Under the pieces are notes generated by a model that worked only from the letters and a program-made list of their open reading frames with translations, was not told the DNA's origin and did no database searches. A DNA stretch of 64,000 nucleotides from positions 478,914,900 to 478,978,899 of the forward strand of contig NC_081406.1 in assembly GCF_030272615.1 (NCBI RefSeq), written 5' to 3'. Source of the stretch: Cryptomeria japonica (taxonomy: Eukaryota; Streptophyta; Pinopsida; Cupressales; Cupressaceae). The position numbers were made by a program, and so were the translations under genes. Of the stretch, positions 1-11,267 are shown one piece after another (position 1 is the first letter of the stretch; each line of letters opens with the position of its first letter).

Positions 1-146
1 GTGAACACTCCCTGATAAAGACTCTTACATTTTTGTATATGTAAACTTTTGATACAAATTTTTCTATATATATATGTATGTATTTTACTTTTGAATTTGG
101 CATTGTTGTCAAATGGGAAGTAGAAATATGTATGTGTTGTGAAAAT
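1..146. other. Left flank, unassigned
   Basis: AT-rich sequence outside the first recognisable LTR end. No reading frame, repeat or RNA gene is seen. It is presumably the target into which the C/D Copia array inserted, but no target-site copy can be matched on the right because the right LTR is also broken. Confidence 0.5.
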
Positions 147-371
147 TGTAAGACAATTCAGATAACTAGAAGACAACTGAGAGGGGGGGGTGAATTAGTT
201 GTCACAGATTACCAAAATCATTATCGATTCAAAACAATAATTCTAGAATAGCAGTTAATCCAATTAATTATAAACAATAATCACATAATAAAAGCCATCC
301 ACATAACACCAAGATTTGTACATGGAAAACCTGGTAAAGGGAAAAGCCATCCACATAACACCAAGATTTCT
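147..371 (-). repeat. Truncated LTR remnant of Copia element C
   Basis: The segment aligns by eye with the starts of the LTRs at 12058 and 17783 (TGTTAGATAGTTCAGATAAC there, a diverged TGTAAGACAATTCAGATAAC here). It holds the C-rich LTR-terminal box, written here as a G-run near 182, and the conserved GGAAAACC box near 325. A 28-bp block starting AAAAGCCATCC occurs at 290-317 and again at 342-369. The LTR then stops and joins directly to the end of the reverse transcriptase region, with ATTT common to both sides of the joint. The rest of the LTR, the polypurine tract and RNase H of element C are missing. Confidence 0.8.
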
Positions 372-1208
372 CACTTGTAACCATAGGTGTACTTACTAGT
401 TTAGAATCTCCCATACCAAATTTCTTCAACAATTCCTTAGTATATTTAGTTTGATAGATAAAAATACATTTTTTATTCTAAGTGACCTACAAACCTAAGA
501 AAATTTTCATCTCACGAATCATAGACATCTCAATTTTTTTCTCCATGTTTTAAAAAAAATCTATGCATAACTTGTCTTCACCTCCAAAAATAATGTCATC
601 AAAAAATACTTCAACAATCAGTTTATCATTATCGGTGATTTTATAATATAAATTACTATTAGCACTGCCCTTAGTAAAACCAAGCTTCAAAAGACATTTA
701 TCCAACCTTTCATGCCAAGCTCTAGGTGCTTGTTTCAATCTATATAAAGATTTCCTTAACCTGTAAACCATATCAGTATCATCTGATAGTGAAAAACCAT
801 CAGGTTGCTCAATATAAACTTCCTCATCAAGATCCCCATTCAAGAATGCACATTTAACATCCATCTAATAAACCTTGTAGTTTTTATAAGCAACATAGGC
901 AAGAAATAGTCTTACAGCTTCAATCCTAGCTATAGGTGCAATCTAGCCAATCTAGCCTTATTCCTTATAACTTTACCATCCTCATTCAATTTATTCCTAA
1001 AAACCCATTTAGTTCCAATAACATTTTTATTTTTAGGCTGAGGAACTAAAGTCCATGTGTTCTTTTTCTCAATCTGATCTAATTCTTCTTCCATAGCTTT
1101 TAACCAAAATTCATCTTTACATGCCTCAATTATTGATACTGGTTCAACTTGTGAAATTAAAGATACCTCATTAGTTTCTAGTCTTCTTCTTTTCATCACT
1201 CCATTTCT
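372..1208 (-). pseudogene. Copia reverse transcriptase, element C (broken)
   Basis: This is the minus-strand reverse transcriptase part of C's polyprotein, in two open pieces. 1199-930 carries the N-terminal part, with NTWTLVPQPKNKNVIGTKWV, a Copia reverse transcriptase opening. 864-550 carries [33 protein letters not shown] and the catalytic block [12 protein letters not shown], with both aspartates present. The segment between the pieces (865-929) is shorter than in D, where the corresponding text encodes the motif around GIDYGETFAPVSR, so a deletion removed part of the palm. The stretch 372-549 is the decayed C-terminal reverse transcriptase region. It cannot make a working enzyme. Confidence 0.85.
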
Positions 1209-1213
1209 CTTAT
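1209..1213. repeat. Target-site duplication CTTAT, left copy (element A)
   Basis: CTTAT directly precedes the TG of element A and is repeated at 9399-9403 directly after its terminal CA. In element D the homologous site contains the sequence once, which confirms the insertion point. Confidence 0.95.
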
Positions 1214-2271
1214 TGTTGGTATTATGGATGACTTTGTCATGTGTTGCATTGGTTTTTTCATTGATGTCAACACTTATCCTTCTGGAGGTCTACTTTGTTG
1301 ATTTGGCACTCTAGTTATATTGGTTTGTTGTTGAACTAGCACATTGTGTTCACCAGCATGGTTAGTGGCTTATGCACAGTCATCGACATATGTTCACTAA
1401 CAGGATATATGGTTCACCAATAGTGATGACATATTTGCCTTTACTGATAGATAGGTCTAGGTTATAGACCGGTACAAGATATCATGTTCCAGATCAACAC
1501 GACACGCTTTGGAAATGGTTTATTGATTGGATATTGTGTAAATGAATTGAGGCCGACATATTGTATCGCATCAAGACTTATTTGTAATTGATTTAAATGT
1601 AATATCTTTAAGGAGCTGGCCTATTGTTAAGGTCTTAGGTTTTGTATAAATAAATGTAAGATCTCATTTGAGAGAGGTAGTAGATGAGTGTGTGCAAATA
1701 CTGAAGACCATTGAGAAGAGTGAAAATAAGCAGATCCTTGTGCGAATCATGCAGATATTATCTGAAGGAAGCTTATGAAGGTGTTTGGCACTCATGTTCA
1801 AAGCTTAAACCAGTACTGAATTCAACATTGTAGATGCTACTCTGAAGCAATACATTGTTATTGGATTTAACCATCCAACTATAGTCAATGTGACTCCTAT
1901 TTTGTGATTGAGTAGTGAGCTTTAGGTGGTTGGCCTTTTTGCATGTGCAGACCCCATTTGTATACACTTACTATCTGTAGTAGTATCATCTGATTATGGG
2001 TAAGGTTACCACCATGATTTTTCCCTTATAGGGTTTCCATGTCAAAATCTCTGTGTCATGTGTTGTGGATGTCATTTTCATTTCTATTTCATGCATTAAG
2101 TTATATCGGTACTGCTATAACAATTAATCTATTTTACCAACATTAAGTTTTGTTTTATCGGCACTGAGTTTTAAGTTGGAATAATTTGTTTTGGGTTATA
2201 ATTTATATACAACTGGTTCACAACTGATTCATCCCCCCCCCCCTCTCAGCTGTCCTTCTTGATTCCTAACA
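1214..2271 (+). repeat. 5' LTR of element A
   Basis: This LTR is 1,058 bp, TG to CA, and close in sequence to the 3' LTR at 8245-9398 (1,154 bp). It lacks about 91 bp that the 3' copy has at 8466-8556. The loss falls between two TGACA direct repeats, so slippage or repair is likely. The C-rich box near 2231-2247 and the box ending TTTCCATGTC near 2034 match the other Copia LTRs in the window. Confidence 0.93.
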
Positions 2272-2290
2272 ATTGGTATCAAATCTTAGT
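2272..2290 (+). promoter_or_regulatory. Primer binding site, element A
   Basis: TTGGTATCAAATCTTAG follows the LTR terminus. It resembles the initiator-methionine tRNA-complementary TGGTATCAGAGC seen in elements L, C and E, with two changes (AGAGC to AAATC). Confidence 0.8.
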
Positions 2291-2328
2291 CCTCTTTTTG
2301 TAGAAGCCTAATAGCTTGAGGAGATCCT

Positions 2329-3240
2329 ATGGCAGCAAATATTTTCAAGAAGGGCAGTCCTAAACTTGATGGAACAAATTATGGAATATGGAAGATTAGA
2401 ATGGAAACACATCTGAACTACATTGGAAGAGATATATGGGATGTTACTAAGAATTGCTATGTTGGTCCTACTTCGAATATACCTCATCCACTAACATTGG
2501 CTAAGGACTTGGAGAATGATTGCAGAGCAAGAGAAGCACTTCTGAGTGCATTATCAGATCAGTAAATCATGGGATTATTAGACCGATCCACTATTAAAGC
2601 TATTTGGGATAAAATGGAAACATTGAATGAAGGAGATACCACTGTCAAACTTGCAAAACTGGAATGTTATCAGGTTAGGTATGAAAATTTAAAAATGGAA
2701 GAAGATGAAAAAATTTCTGCAATTATGGAAAGATTTAATGAAATTGTTTTAGGAATGCAATGTGGTGGAGGATCTTTAAGTGAAGATGAAATTGTTTCTA
2801 AAATTTTAAGAGATTTTCCACCGGCTTACAAAATGAAAGTGATTGATATTAATGAGTTGAGAACAATGCCTAATACATCAGTATCTAGAGATACCTTGGT
2901 TGGAAAACTTTCAGCATTTGAGCTTGAGGAATTTGGTCTTGTTGCTACAGTCAAGACTGATATAGCTTTCAAAGCATCATCATCATCATCACCATCATCT
3001 GAAAAAATAATTGGAAAGCACTTTATGCAAAATAACTTGAAGATATGAGAAGAGAAAATGAAGAACTTGAAGCACTATTTGCAAGGAAGATGCCTAAAGG
3101 TCCAGTAGGAAGTAAGTATGAAGGTAAAGCACCTTTCAAATGTTTTAATTTCAATAAAATTGGTCATATAGCATCTAGGTGTCTTGATAGACATGCATGA
3201 CTAAGGGAGGAAGCAAAAAGAACATATAAGCCTAACCCTG
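2329..3240 (+). pseudogene. Copia gag, element A (stops and frameshift)
   Basis: This is the capsid-like nucleic-acid-binding protein. It starts at ATG 2329 (MAANIFKKGSPKLDGTNYG, then WKIRMETHL), the usual Copia gag opening. A TAA at 2563-2565 replaces a glutamine codon (SDQ, stop, IMGLLD; the sister elements read a Q or K here), after which the same frame is open from 2569 to 3048. A frameshift follows. The zinc knuckle near 3140-3182 reads CFNFNKIGHIASRC, so its second cysteine is phenylalanine and zinc binding should be lost. Confidence 0.88.
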
Positions 3241-4034
3241 AGTATCAGAGATACAAATTTAAGAAAAAAAGAGATAAGTCATGTTACTATGTAGATGAAG
3301 GTGTTATAGATGAAGATCCAACATATAGTGGATGGGCATTTGTTGCAATAAAAGAAGATCAACCAACACCTATTGGCAAACCAGTAGAGCAGGCATTAGC
3401 AACAAAAATTGAAGAAAAGGATGAAAGGATCATTGATAGTTGATGCTCGCATCATATGACTGGTGATAAAAACAAATTCTTGTCATTCCGGGAATGTAAT
3501 GGAGGTCTAGTAAGATTTGGAGATGACAAAGCTTGTTTAATCAAAGGAAAAGGAACTATATCTTTGGATGGTAAGCACAATACTGGCAATATTTATTATA
3601 AAGAAGGTTTAAAGTATAATCTTTTGAGTGTTGGTCAGTTAGTAGAAAAAGGATTTCAGTTAAAATTCAATAATGGAAAATGCAAAATCATAAACAGAAC
3701 TAGATTTGAGATTGCAACTGGTAATCAGACTAAAGGTAATATCTTTCATTTGAATACCAATGATAAGACATGTTTGATTTCACACATTGGTGAAAGTTGG
3801 TTATGGCATAAGAGACTCTGTCATGTAAATTTTGATTGCATTGTAAAGATCAGTTCAAATAAAGCAGTAAGGGATTTACCTAAGATTGTGAAACCTCATA
3901 ATCTAGTATGTAAGGAATGTCAAGTGGGAAAGCAAGTTAGAACTACATTTAAGAGCATTTCTAAAAAATCCAATAATATTCTTGTTTTAATTCATATTGA
4001 TTTATGTGGTCCGACAAGAACAAGAAGTCTTTAG
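3241..4034 (+). pseudogene. Copia protease and integrase N-terminus, element A
   Basis: The aspartic protease active site, DSGCSHHM in C and D, has TGA at 3441-3443 in place of the glycine, so the motif reads DS-stop-CSHHM. The frame open from 3456 carries TGDKNKFLSF, then the GAG-pre-integrase zinc region LWHKRLCHVNFDC with CKECQVGK, and the first integrase aspartate in LIHIDLCGPTRT. A TAG at 4032-4034 ends the frame where C and D read through. Confidence 0.88.
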
Positions 4035-5305
4035 GGTGATAGATACTTTATGCTAATAATTGATGATTATTCTAGAATGTGTTGGGTTACTTTTCTCAAG
4101 GAGAAATCAGAAGCTTTTGGGAAATTCAAGATATAGAAGGCAATGGTAGAGAATGAAATCGGCAAGAAAATTAAATGGTTGAGATCTCATCAAGGAGGAT
4201 AATTTACATCTAGAGAATTTAATACATTCTATGAAGTTAATGGAATCAAAAGACAACTTTCAGCATCCCGAACACCTCAGCAGAATGGAGTTGTGGAAAG
4301 GAAGAACATAACTATTCTAGATGCAGCAAGAACCATGATTATGGAAGCAACTCTACCTCATATGTACTGGAGAGAAGTAGTGAATACAACCATTTACACT
4401 TTCAACAGAGTTCACATCAAAAGTGAAACCGGTAAGACCCCTTATGAACTATTGTTTGGTCATACTCCTACTCTAAATATTTTAGAATATTTGGAAGAAA
4501 ACTATATTAGGAGAGATGAGTCTATTGGAAAATTTGATCCTAGAAGTGAAGGAATATTTATTGGTTTTTCATCTAGAAGCAAGGGATATAGATGTTATAA
4601 TAAAAGATTGCAGAAATTCATTGAAAGTATTAATGTGAAGATAGATGAACATTTTAGAGGTGAATCAAGGTCTGTAGATTCTGAACCGGCAGTTGAAATG
4701 ATTATAAATGAATTGGCAGTTGAAAATTAAATGGTTGAGATCTGATCAAGGAGGAGAATTTACATCTAGAGAATTTAATGCATTCTATGAAGTGAATGGA
4801 ATAAAAAGACAACTATCAACACCCCGGACACCTCAGCAGAATGGAGTTATGGAAAGGAAGAACATAACTATTCTGGATGTAGAAAGAACCATGATGATGG
4901 AAGAAAATCTACCTCATATGTACTAGAGAGAAGCAGTGAATACAACCATTTACACTTTCAACAGAGTTCACATCAAAAGTGAAACTAGTAAGACCCCTTG
5001 TGAACTATGGTTTGGCCATAGTCCTACTCTAAATATTTTAGAATATTTGGAAGCAAAATCTATATTAGGAGAGATGAGTCTATTGGCAAATTTGATCCTA
5101 GAAGTGATGAAGGAATATTTATTGGTTATTCATCTAGAAGCAAGGCATATAGATGTTATAATAAAAGATTGCAGAAAATCATTGAAAGTGCTAATGTGAA
5201 GATAAATGAACATTTTAGAGGTGAATCAAGGTCTATAGATTCTGAACCAGCAGTTGAAATGATTATAAATGAATTGGCATAGATTGCACCAATAGAGAGT
5301 GAAGA
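4035..5305 (+). pseudogene. Copia integrase core with tandem duplication, element A
   Basis: The integrase catalytic core appears twice in direct tandem. Copy 1 (about 4168-4724) has RSHQGG then a stop, so the second catalytic aspartate is histidine. Copy 2 (about 4725-5280) keeps RSDQGGEFTS. Both contain a segment around QQNGV-ERKN, which supplies the catalytic glutamate, and both end in MIINELA. The sister elements C and D have one copy. The two copies differ at many bases and by a 3-bp indel (SEG versus SDEG), so the duplication is not very recent. Confidence 0.87.
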
Positions 5306-6130
5306 TTGGAAAATGAAGAGGTATGTTTAATTTCTCAAGTTGAACCAACATCTATTATTGAAGCATGTCAAGATAAACATTGGATAAAAGCAATGGAGTA
5401 GGAATAATATTTGGACATTAGTTCCCCGGCCTAAAGACAAAAATGTAATTTGAACTAAATGGGTATACAGAAATAAACTTAATGAAGATGGTGAAGTAAT
5501 CAGGAAAAAAACAAGATTAGTTTATAAAGGTTATTCTCAGAAAGAAGAAATTGACTATAATTAAACTTTTGCACCAGTAGCCTGAATTGAAGCAGTTAGA
5601 CTATTTCTTGCATTTGTAGCTCACAAGGACTATAAAGTTTATCAGATGGATATAAAATGTGCATTTAGAATGGAGATATTGAAGAGGAAGTTTACATTGA
5701 ACAACCTAATGGATTTTCTTTAAAAGATGATAAGGCTATGGTTTGCAGAATAAGGAAAGCTTTATATGGATTGAAAGAAGCTCCCAAAGCTTGGTATGCT
5801 AGACTGGATAAATATCTTTAAAAGCTTGATTACACAAAAGGTAATGCTGACAACAATTTGTATTACAAAGTCACCAATGATAATATTTTGGTTATTGAAG
5901 TATTTGTGGATGATATCTTTTTTGGAGGTGAAGATGAATTATGTAAAGACTTTGCTAACAAGATGTAGGAAGAGTTTGAAATGTCTATGATTGGATAGAT
6001 AAAAAAATTTCTAGGTTTGCAGATTTCACACACAGATAAAGGTATATTTATATGTCAAACAAAATACTTGAAGGAACTTTTGAAGAAATTTGGTATGGAG
6101 AACTCCAAATCGGTAAGTACTCCTATGACT
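5306..6130 (+). pseudogene. Copia reverse transcriptase, element A (broken)
   Basis: The region carries CLISQVEPTSIIEAC, NIWTLVPRPKDKNV, the segment around MDIKCAF, KALYGLKEAPKAWYA and the catalytic VIEVFVDDIFFGGEDE. About two dozen bases are missing after AME near 5398 where the sisters read EEALDQIEKN. A small deletion near 5669 shifts the frame before NGD, and stops occur at about 5562, 5583, 5968 and 5997. The YxDD-type centre FVDD is intact, but no continuous enzyme can be made. Confidence 0.87.
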
Positions 6131-7913
6131 ACAATTCGTAAATTGACATTAAAGGATGATTCTGCTCCTATAAATCCAACAAGGTACAAATCTATGATTG
6201 GAGGATTACTATATTTGACACAAACCAAACATGATATAATGAATGTAGTGTGTATTATATCTAGATTTCAAAACAATCCTAAAGAAAATCATGAATCAAT
6301 AGTAAAAAGGATTTTCCAGTACCTACAAGGAACAATAAATCTTGGTCTATGGTATCCTAAGATTGACAATTTTGAGTTATGTGCATATACAGATTCAAAT
6401 TGGGCAGGAGATGTAGATGACAGAAAGAGTACCACTGGCGATGCATTCTTTCTTGGAAGAAGATTGATTTCATGGATCAACAAGAAGCAGAGTTGTACAT
6501 CATTTTCTATAGCAGAAGCAAAATATGTTGCAACAACAACTAATTGTACTCAGGTATTATGTGTGTGTGTGAAAAGTGGACTAAGGATTTGTATCTACAA
6601 GACATAACACTTCAATTAAGTCATTGCATGCATGGTTAATCAGATATAATCAATGAATAATAAACCATAACAAATCGACCCATTGCCTTCTAAAAGATGC
6701 GAGTATATGATTGCTCTTAGATTATAAGCAATACCAGTGACTAGACAACATCAAGACAAAGGATTTAATCTATATGAACATGATGAATGCTAGATGGATG
6801 CAATATTAATCTAACAAGATTTTTGCAATATTAAGCTAAATGATTTAATCAATATAAAATAATTAATATGCAATATTCTCAATGAACCTAGAGCAAAAAC
6901 AACATAATAACAATATATTCTCCAGCCTCCAGGATCTTTGAATGAGAGATGAGAGCCTGAATTTATAGAAAATTTAGAAAGAAACCAACGGCTGAGATCA
7001 AATGATGATGAGTGGTCAAGATTTTCCAAGAGGAAGCACAATCTAGGTAAATTGATGTGATTGGATGCTTTTCTCAGTTTTAAAGGAAATTGAACTAAAA
7101 ATAAGATAAAATCAGAAAAAACTGATTTATTCTCTATTTCATTCAATTTTAATATTTAATTGTTTTAATTCCTTTCTTTGAGATTATTTATCAATTTTTA
7201 ATTTGTTTTTTCAAGATTATCTCCAATTGATTTCTTTTCTCAAAATTTTAATTCTTTCTTGGTCAATTAATTCCTTTTTTTGATTTATTTCCATTTTTGA
7301 AGGTTTGTGCTCAATTGATTTATTTCATTAAAATTAATTCCTCTTTCTTGATTTGATGGCAAATTGATTTAATTAATTAAATATGCAAAATATATGTAAT
7401 TAAAATAAATAAGATAATTGTTTAAAATGATTTTCTTGGAATGATTTAATTAATTGAATATAAATATTTAATTAATATTGATTGATTAATTTTGCCATGT
7501 GACATTTGATGATTAAAGAATTAATTGTGTGCTCAAGATTGATTTAATTGCCTTTTGTTAGGACCTTGGTGATGTTGTCGAGATTAGGGGCCCATGGTTT
7601 AGATGACCATTTTTAGGGTATTACATTATGGATTAAGCAAATGTTGAAGGATATAAAAGAACCGGTAATTATTTATTGTGATAATTCAACAACAATTGAT
7701 ATATCAAAAAATCTGGTATTTCACTCTAAGACAAAGCATGTTTCTATTAAGTACAATTTTCTGAAAGAGAATGTTAAAGAAAATGAAGTGAGATTGGTTT
7801 ATGTAAATACTAAAGAGAAAATTGCAGATTTCTTTACAAAGCCTTTGCCTAAGGAAACATTTCAATATCTCAGAAGGCAGCTTGGGGTAATTTCCCCACC
7901 GACAGAGACTTGA
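6131..7913 (+). pseudogene. Copia RNase H, element A, split by solo LTR S
   Basis: The open frame 6017-6607 covers the end of reverse transcriptase and the connection (SVSTPM, PTRYKSMIGGLLYLTQTK) and enters RNase H with AYTDSNWAGDVDDRKSTTG. It stops being homologous at 6561. RNase H resumes at 7631 and runs to 7913: WIKQMLKD, IIYCDNSTTIDISKN, HVSIKYNFLKE, IADFFTKPLPKETF. The 1,064-bp piece between is a solo LTR. Removing one TTATG copy rejoins the frame as in element D. 7914-8230 is a non-coding 3' region with no further gene. Confidence 0.9.
6562..7625. mobile_element. Solo LTR S inside element A (TSD TTATG)
   Basis: The 1,064-bp insert begins TGTGTGTGTGAAAAGTGG and ends GGGTATTACA, TG to CA. 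It is flanked by TTATG at 6557-6561 and 7626-7630. It has no internal region, primer site or coding sequence; its right half is very rich in A and T with TTAATT-type words. Size and target duplication fit an LTR left by LTR-LTR recombination. It does not resemble the other LTRs in the window, so its family is unknown. Confidence 0.85.
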
Positions 7914-8230
7914 ATGATGAAGATTGGCATCAAATCGGCAAGGACTAATAGAAAAACCTTTTTCCGGTCTTGATGAAGGAGATATACTTCTCAGAGGGAG
8001 TAGTTAGTTGTATGTTAAGTTCCAATTTTGATTCTTAACTGCCTTGGCATTTGCTGTCAAAGGGGGAGAGATATCTATGGAAAAACATTGTACTTGGGGA
8101 GAGATGTATATTTGGTTTTGGTTTCTGTTTTTGGTACAAAACTTTGATTGATCTATTTTGGGAGATTTTTGGTTTTTGGCATTCTATTTTTGGCACTCAG
8201 ATGTTTTTCCATCCAGTGTTTTCATCAATG

Positions 8231-8244
8231 CCAAAGGGGGATAT
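8231..8244 (+). promoter_or_regulatory. Polypurine tract, element A
   Basis: CCAAAGGGGGATAT lies directly before the TG of the 3' LTR, the expected primer for plus-strand DNA synthesis. The same core precedes the LTRs of elements D and L. Confidence 0.88.
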
Positions 8245-9398
8245 TGTTGGTAGTATGGATGACTTCGTCATGTGTTGCATTGGTTTTGTCATTGATGTCA
8301 ACACTTATCCTTATAGAGGTCTACATTATTGTTTTGGCACTCTAGTTATATTGATTTTTTGTTGAACTGACACATTGTGTTCATCGACATGGTTAGTGGC
8401 TTATGCACAGGCACTAGCATATGTTCACCAGCAGGATATATGGTTCACCGGTAGGGATGATGACATGTTATCATCTGGAGATCATTTGTTTATGTCGAAG
8501 ACATGGATTGGATGTTTGGATTTGGTATTTTTCTTATTGGTCTAATTGGGTTGACATATTTGCCTTTACTGGTAGATAGGCCTAGGTTATGGATTGGTAT
8601 AAGATATCATGTTCCAGATCAGCACAAAATGCTTTGGAAATGGTTTATTGATTGGATATTGTGTAAATATATTGAGGTTGACATATTGTATCACATCAAG
8701 ACTTATTTGTAATTGATTTAAATGTAATATCTTTAGGGAGCCAACCTATTGTTAAGGTCTTAGGTTTTGTATAAATAAATGTAAGATCTCATTGGAGAGA
8801 GGTAACAGATGAGTGTGTGCAAATATTGAAGATCATTGAGAAGAGAGAAAATAGGCAGATCCTTGTGCGAATCATGCAGATATTATCTGAAGGTTGAAGG
8901 AAGCTTATGAAGGTGTTTGACACTCATGTTCAAAGCTTAAACCGGTACTGAATCCAACATTACAAATGCTATTCTGAAGCAGTACATTGTTATTAGATTT
9001 AACCATCCAACTATAGTTAGTGTGACTCTTATTTTGTGATTGAGCAGTGAGCTCTAGGCGATTGACCTTTCTACAAGTGCAAGCCCCATTTGTATACACT
9101 TACTATCTGTAGTAGTATCATTTGATTGTGGGTAAGGTTTCCCACCATTGTTTTTCCCTTATAGGTTTTCCACATCGGAATCTTTGTGTCATGTGTTGTG
9201 GATGTTATTTTCCTTTCTATTTCATGCATTAAGTTATACCAGCACTGCTATAACAGTTAATCTATTTTACCAACATTAAAGTTTATTTTACCAACACTAA
9301 GTTTTAAGTTGGAATAACTATTTTGGGTTATAATTTATATACAACTGGTTCACAACTGATTCACCCCCTCTCTCAGTTGTCCTTCCTGATTCCTAACA
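8245..9398 (+). repeat. 3' LTR of element A
   Basis: 1,154 bp, from TGTTGGTAGTATGG to CCTAACA, followed by CTTAT. It is the longer LTR of the pair because it keeps the 91 bp lost from the 5' copy. The conserved box CCCTTATAGGTTTTCCACAT lies near 9156-9175 and the C-rich terminal box near 9360-9376. Confidence 0.93.
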
Positions 9399-9403
9399 CT
9401 TAT
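9399..9403. repeat. Target-site duplication CTTAT, right copy (element A)
   Basis: It pairs with 1209-1213. The sequence after it (CCCTAATGATTTTATC) continues element C as in element D near 15196. Confidence 0.95.
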
Positions 9404-9533
9404 CCCTAATGATTTTATCTTTAGAATGATTCAATCTCACATACCTACGAGTCTTCTAACTCTCTGTTCCTCTTCCCCGTTCTTCAGTTACTATAGAGTT
9501 TTCTGATGTTGCTAGAGGAACTGGTTCAACTCT

Positions 9534-10502
9534 CTATTCCGATAAAGGTGCTACTAGTTCAGATATAATCATTTCCATTGTCGGTTCCTTCTCATAAATT
9601 CTGATTTGACTTTTGCTCAGCTCATCTACTTTGACATTAGCACTCTCCACTATTTTTTGTAATCTCTTGTTATAACATCTATATGCTTTGCTTTCATTAG
9701 AATAACCAAAAAATATGCCTTCATCACTTCTAGGATCAAATTTTCCAATAGCATCATTTCTCCTAATATAAAATTTACTACCAAAGATTCTCAAATACTT
9801 AACTATAGGTATATTGCCAAACCATAATTCATAAGGCATCTTACTGGTTTCTCCTTTGATATGTACTCTGTTAAATGTATAAACTGCTATACTAACTACT
9901 TCTCTCCAATAGATATGAGGTAGATTTTCTGCCATCATCATTTTTCTAGTAGCATCCAAGATAGTTATGTTTTTCCTTTCCACAACTCCATTCCACTTAG
10001 GTGTCCAGGGAGCAGAAAATAGTCTTCTGATACCATGCTTGTCACAAAAGTTATTAAACTCACCAGATGTGAATACTCCTCCATGATCTGATCTAAAACA
10101 TTTAATCTTCAATTCTATCTTAGTTTCCACTTTAGCCTTAAAGATTTTAAACTTTTCAAATGCTTCATATTTTTCTCTCAAAAAAGTAACCCACATCATT
10201 CTAGAATAATCATCAATGATTAACATGAAATATCTATCACCATGAAAACTTTTAACTCTAGCAGGGCCACATAAATCAGTGTGAATAAGATCAAGATTGT
10301 CATTTGATTTATCTTGTATACTCCTAAAAGAGGTTATGACCTTTTTACCCATTTGACATTCTTTACATACCGGATTATAGTGCTTCATAATCTTAAGTAT
10401 ATCTCTAACAACCTTATTTGAACTGATCTTCACAATGCAATCAAAATTTACATGACACAAGCTTTTATGCCATAACCAACTTTCATCAATCTCTGTAATC
10501 AA
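9534..10502 (-). pseudogene. Copia integrase, element C (open 322 codons)
   Basis: This is the best preserved integrase in the window. The zinc region LWHKSLCHVNFDC with CKECQMGKK comes first, then the DDE core: LIHTDLCGPARVKS, FRSDHGGVFTSGEF and NGVVERKNITILDA supply the two aspartates and the glutamate. The C-terminal part has YELWFGN and FDPRSDEGIFFGYS. The frame stays open to 9534. It joins neither the gag-protease frame to its right nor reverse transcriptase to its left, because element A intervenes, so it is a fragment of a broken polyprotein. Confidence 0.88.
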
Positions 10503-10587
10503 ACATGTCTTCTCACCAGAGTCAAATGAAATATGTTACCTTTTTTCTGCATACCGGTTGCAATCTCCAAGCCAGATTTGTGATTTT

Positions 10588-11262
10588 TCATTTTCCATCC
10601 TTGAACTGTAATTGAAATCCCCTATCTACCAATTTTCCCACACTCAAAAGATTATTCTTCAAACCTTCAACATAATAAACATTGTCAGTATTGATCTTAC
10701 CATCCAATGATATAGTTCCTTTTCCCTTAATCATGCATGCCTTGTCATCTCCAAATCTAACTAATCCAGCATCAATTTCTTGCAAAGATATAAACTTTCC
10801 TTTATCTCCAATCATATGATGTGAACAACCACTGTCAATTACCCATTCATCCTTATCCTCAATTTTAGTAGCAAGTACCTTTTCCTCTAGTACATTCACT
10901 TCTAGTACTGGATCATCTTCCTTGATAGCCAAGAATACCCATTCATTCCTATTACCGGATCCACTAGCAGAGTCTTCTACCAGTTCATCATCTGAATCAG
11001 TAATACCTTCCTCATCCGCTATGTAGCATAATTTATTTTTCTTGAATCTAAAATTGTTTTGATTGGGTTTAAATGATTTCTTAACTCTTTCTTCAAATCT
11101 TAAATTTGTTTCAAGACATCTAGATGCAAAATGACCAATCTTATTACATCCAAAGCATTTAAAAGGTTCTTTTCCTTCATACTTACTTCTTACCGGTTCT
11201 TTCGATGCTCTTCTATCAAATAGTGCTTCAAGTTTCTCTATCTCTTCATCTTCTCTCTTCAT
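10588..11262 (-). pseudogene. Copia gag C-terminus and protease, element C
   Basis: The open frame contains an intact zinc knuckle CFGCNKIGHFASRC (C-X2-C-X4-H-X4-C) near residues 34-47 and the aspartic protease site WVIDSGCSHHMIGDKGKF near residues 140-157, followed by DNVYYVEGLKNNLLSVG. These domains process and bind RNA in Copia particles. The frame is separated from the gag N-terminus by a frameshift near 11265. Confidence 0.88.
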
Positions 11263-11267
11263 ATCTT

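Larger units (their letters stand above)
1214..9398 (+). mobile_element. Complete Copia LTR retrotransposon A (defective)
   Basis: The element starts TGTTGG, ends CTAACA and is flanked by CTTAT. It has LTRs at 1214-2271 and 8245-9398, a primer binding site after the 5' LTR, gag, protease, integrase, reverse transcriptase and RNase H in Copia order, and a polypurine tract before the 3' LTR. Length is 8,185 bp, including a 1,064-bp solo LTR at 6562-7625 and an internal integrase duplication of about 557 bp. Stop codons and small deletions occur in every domain, so it is not autonomous now. Confidence 0.95.

Noticed and set aside
8051-8712. Small frames in the 3' region and LTR of element A
   Set aside because: Short, overlapping in several frames and not kept in the 5' LTR copy.
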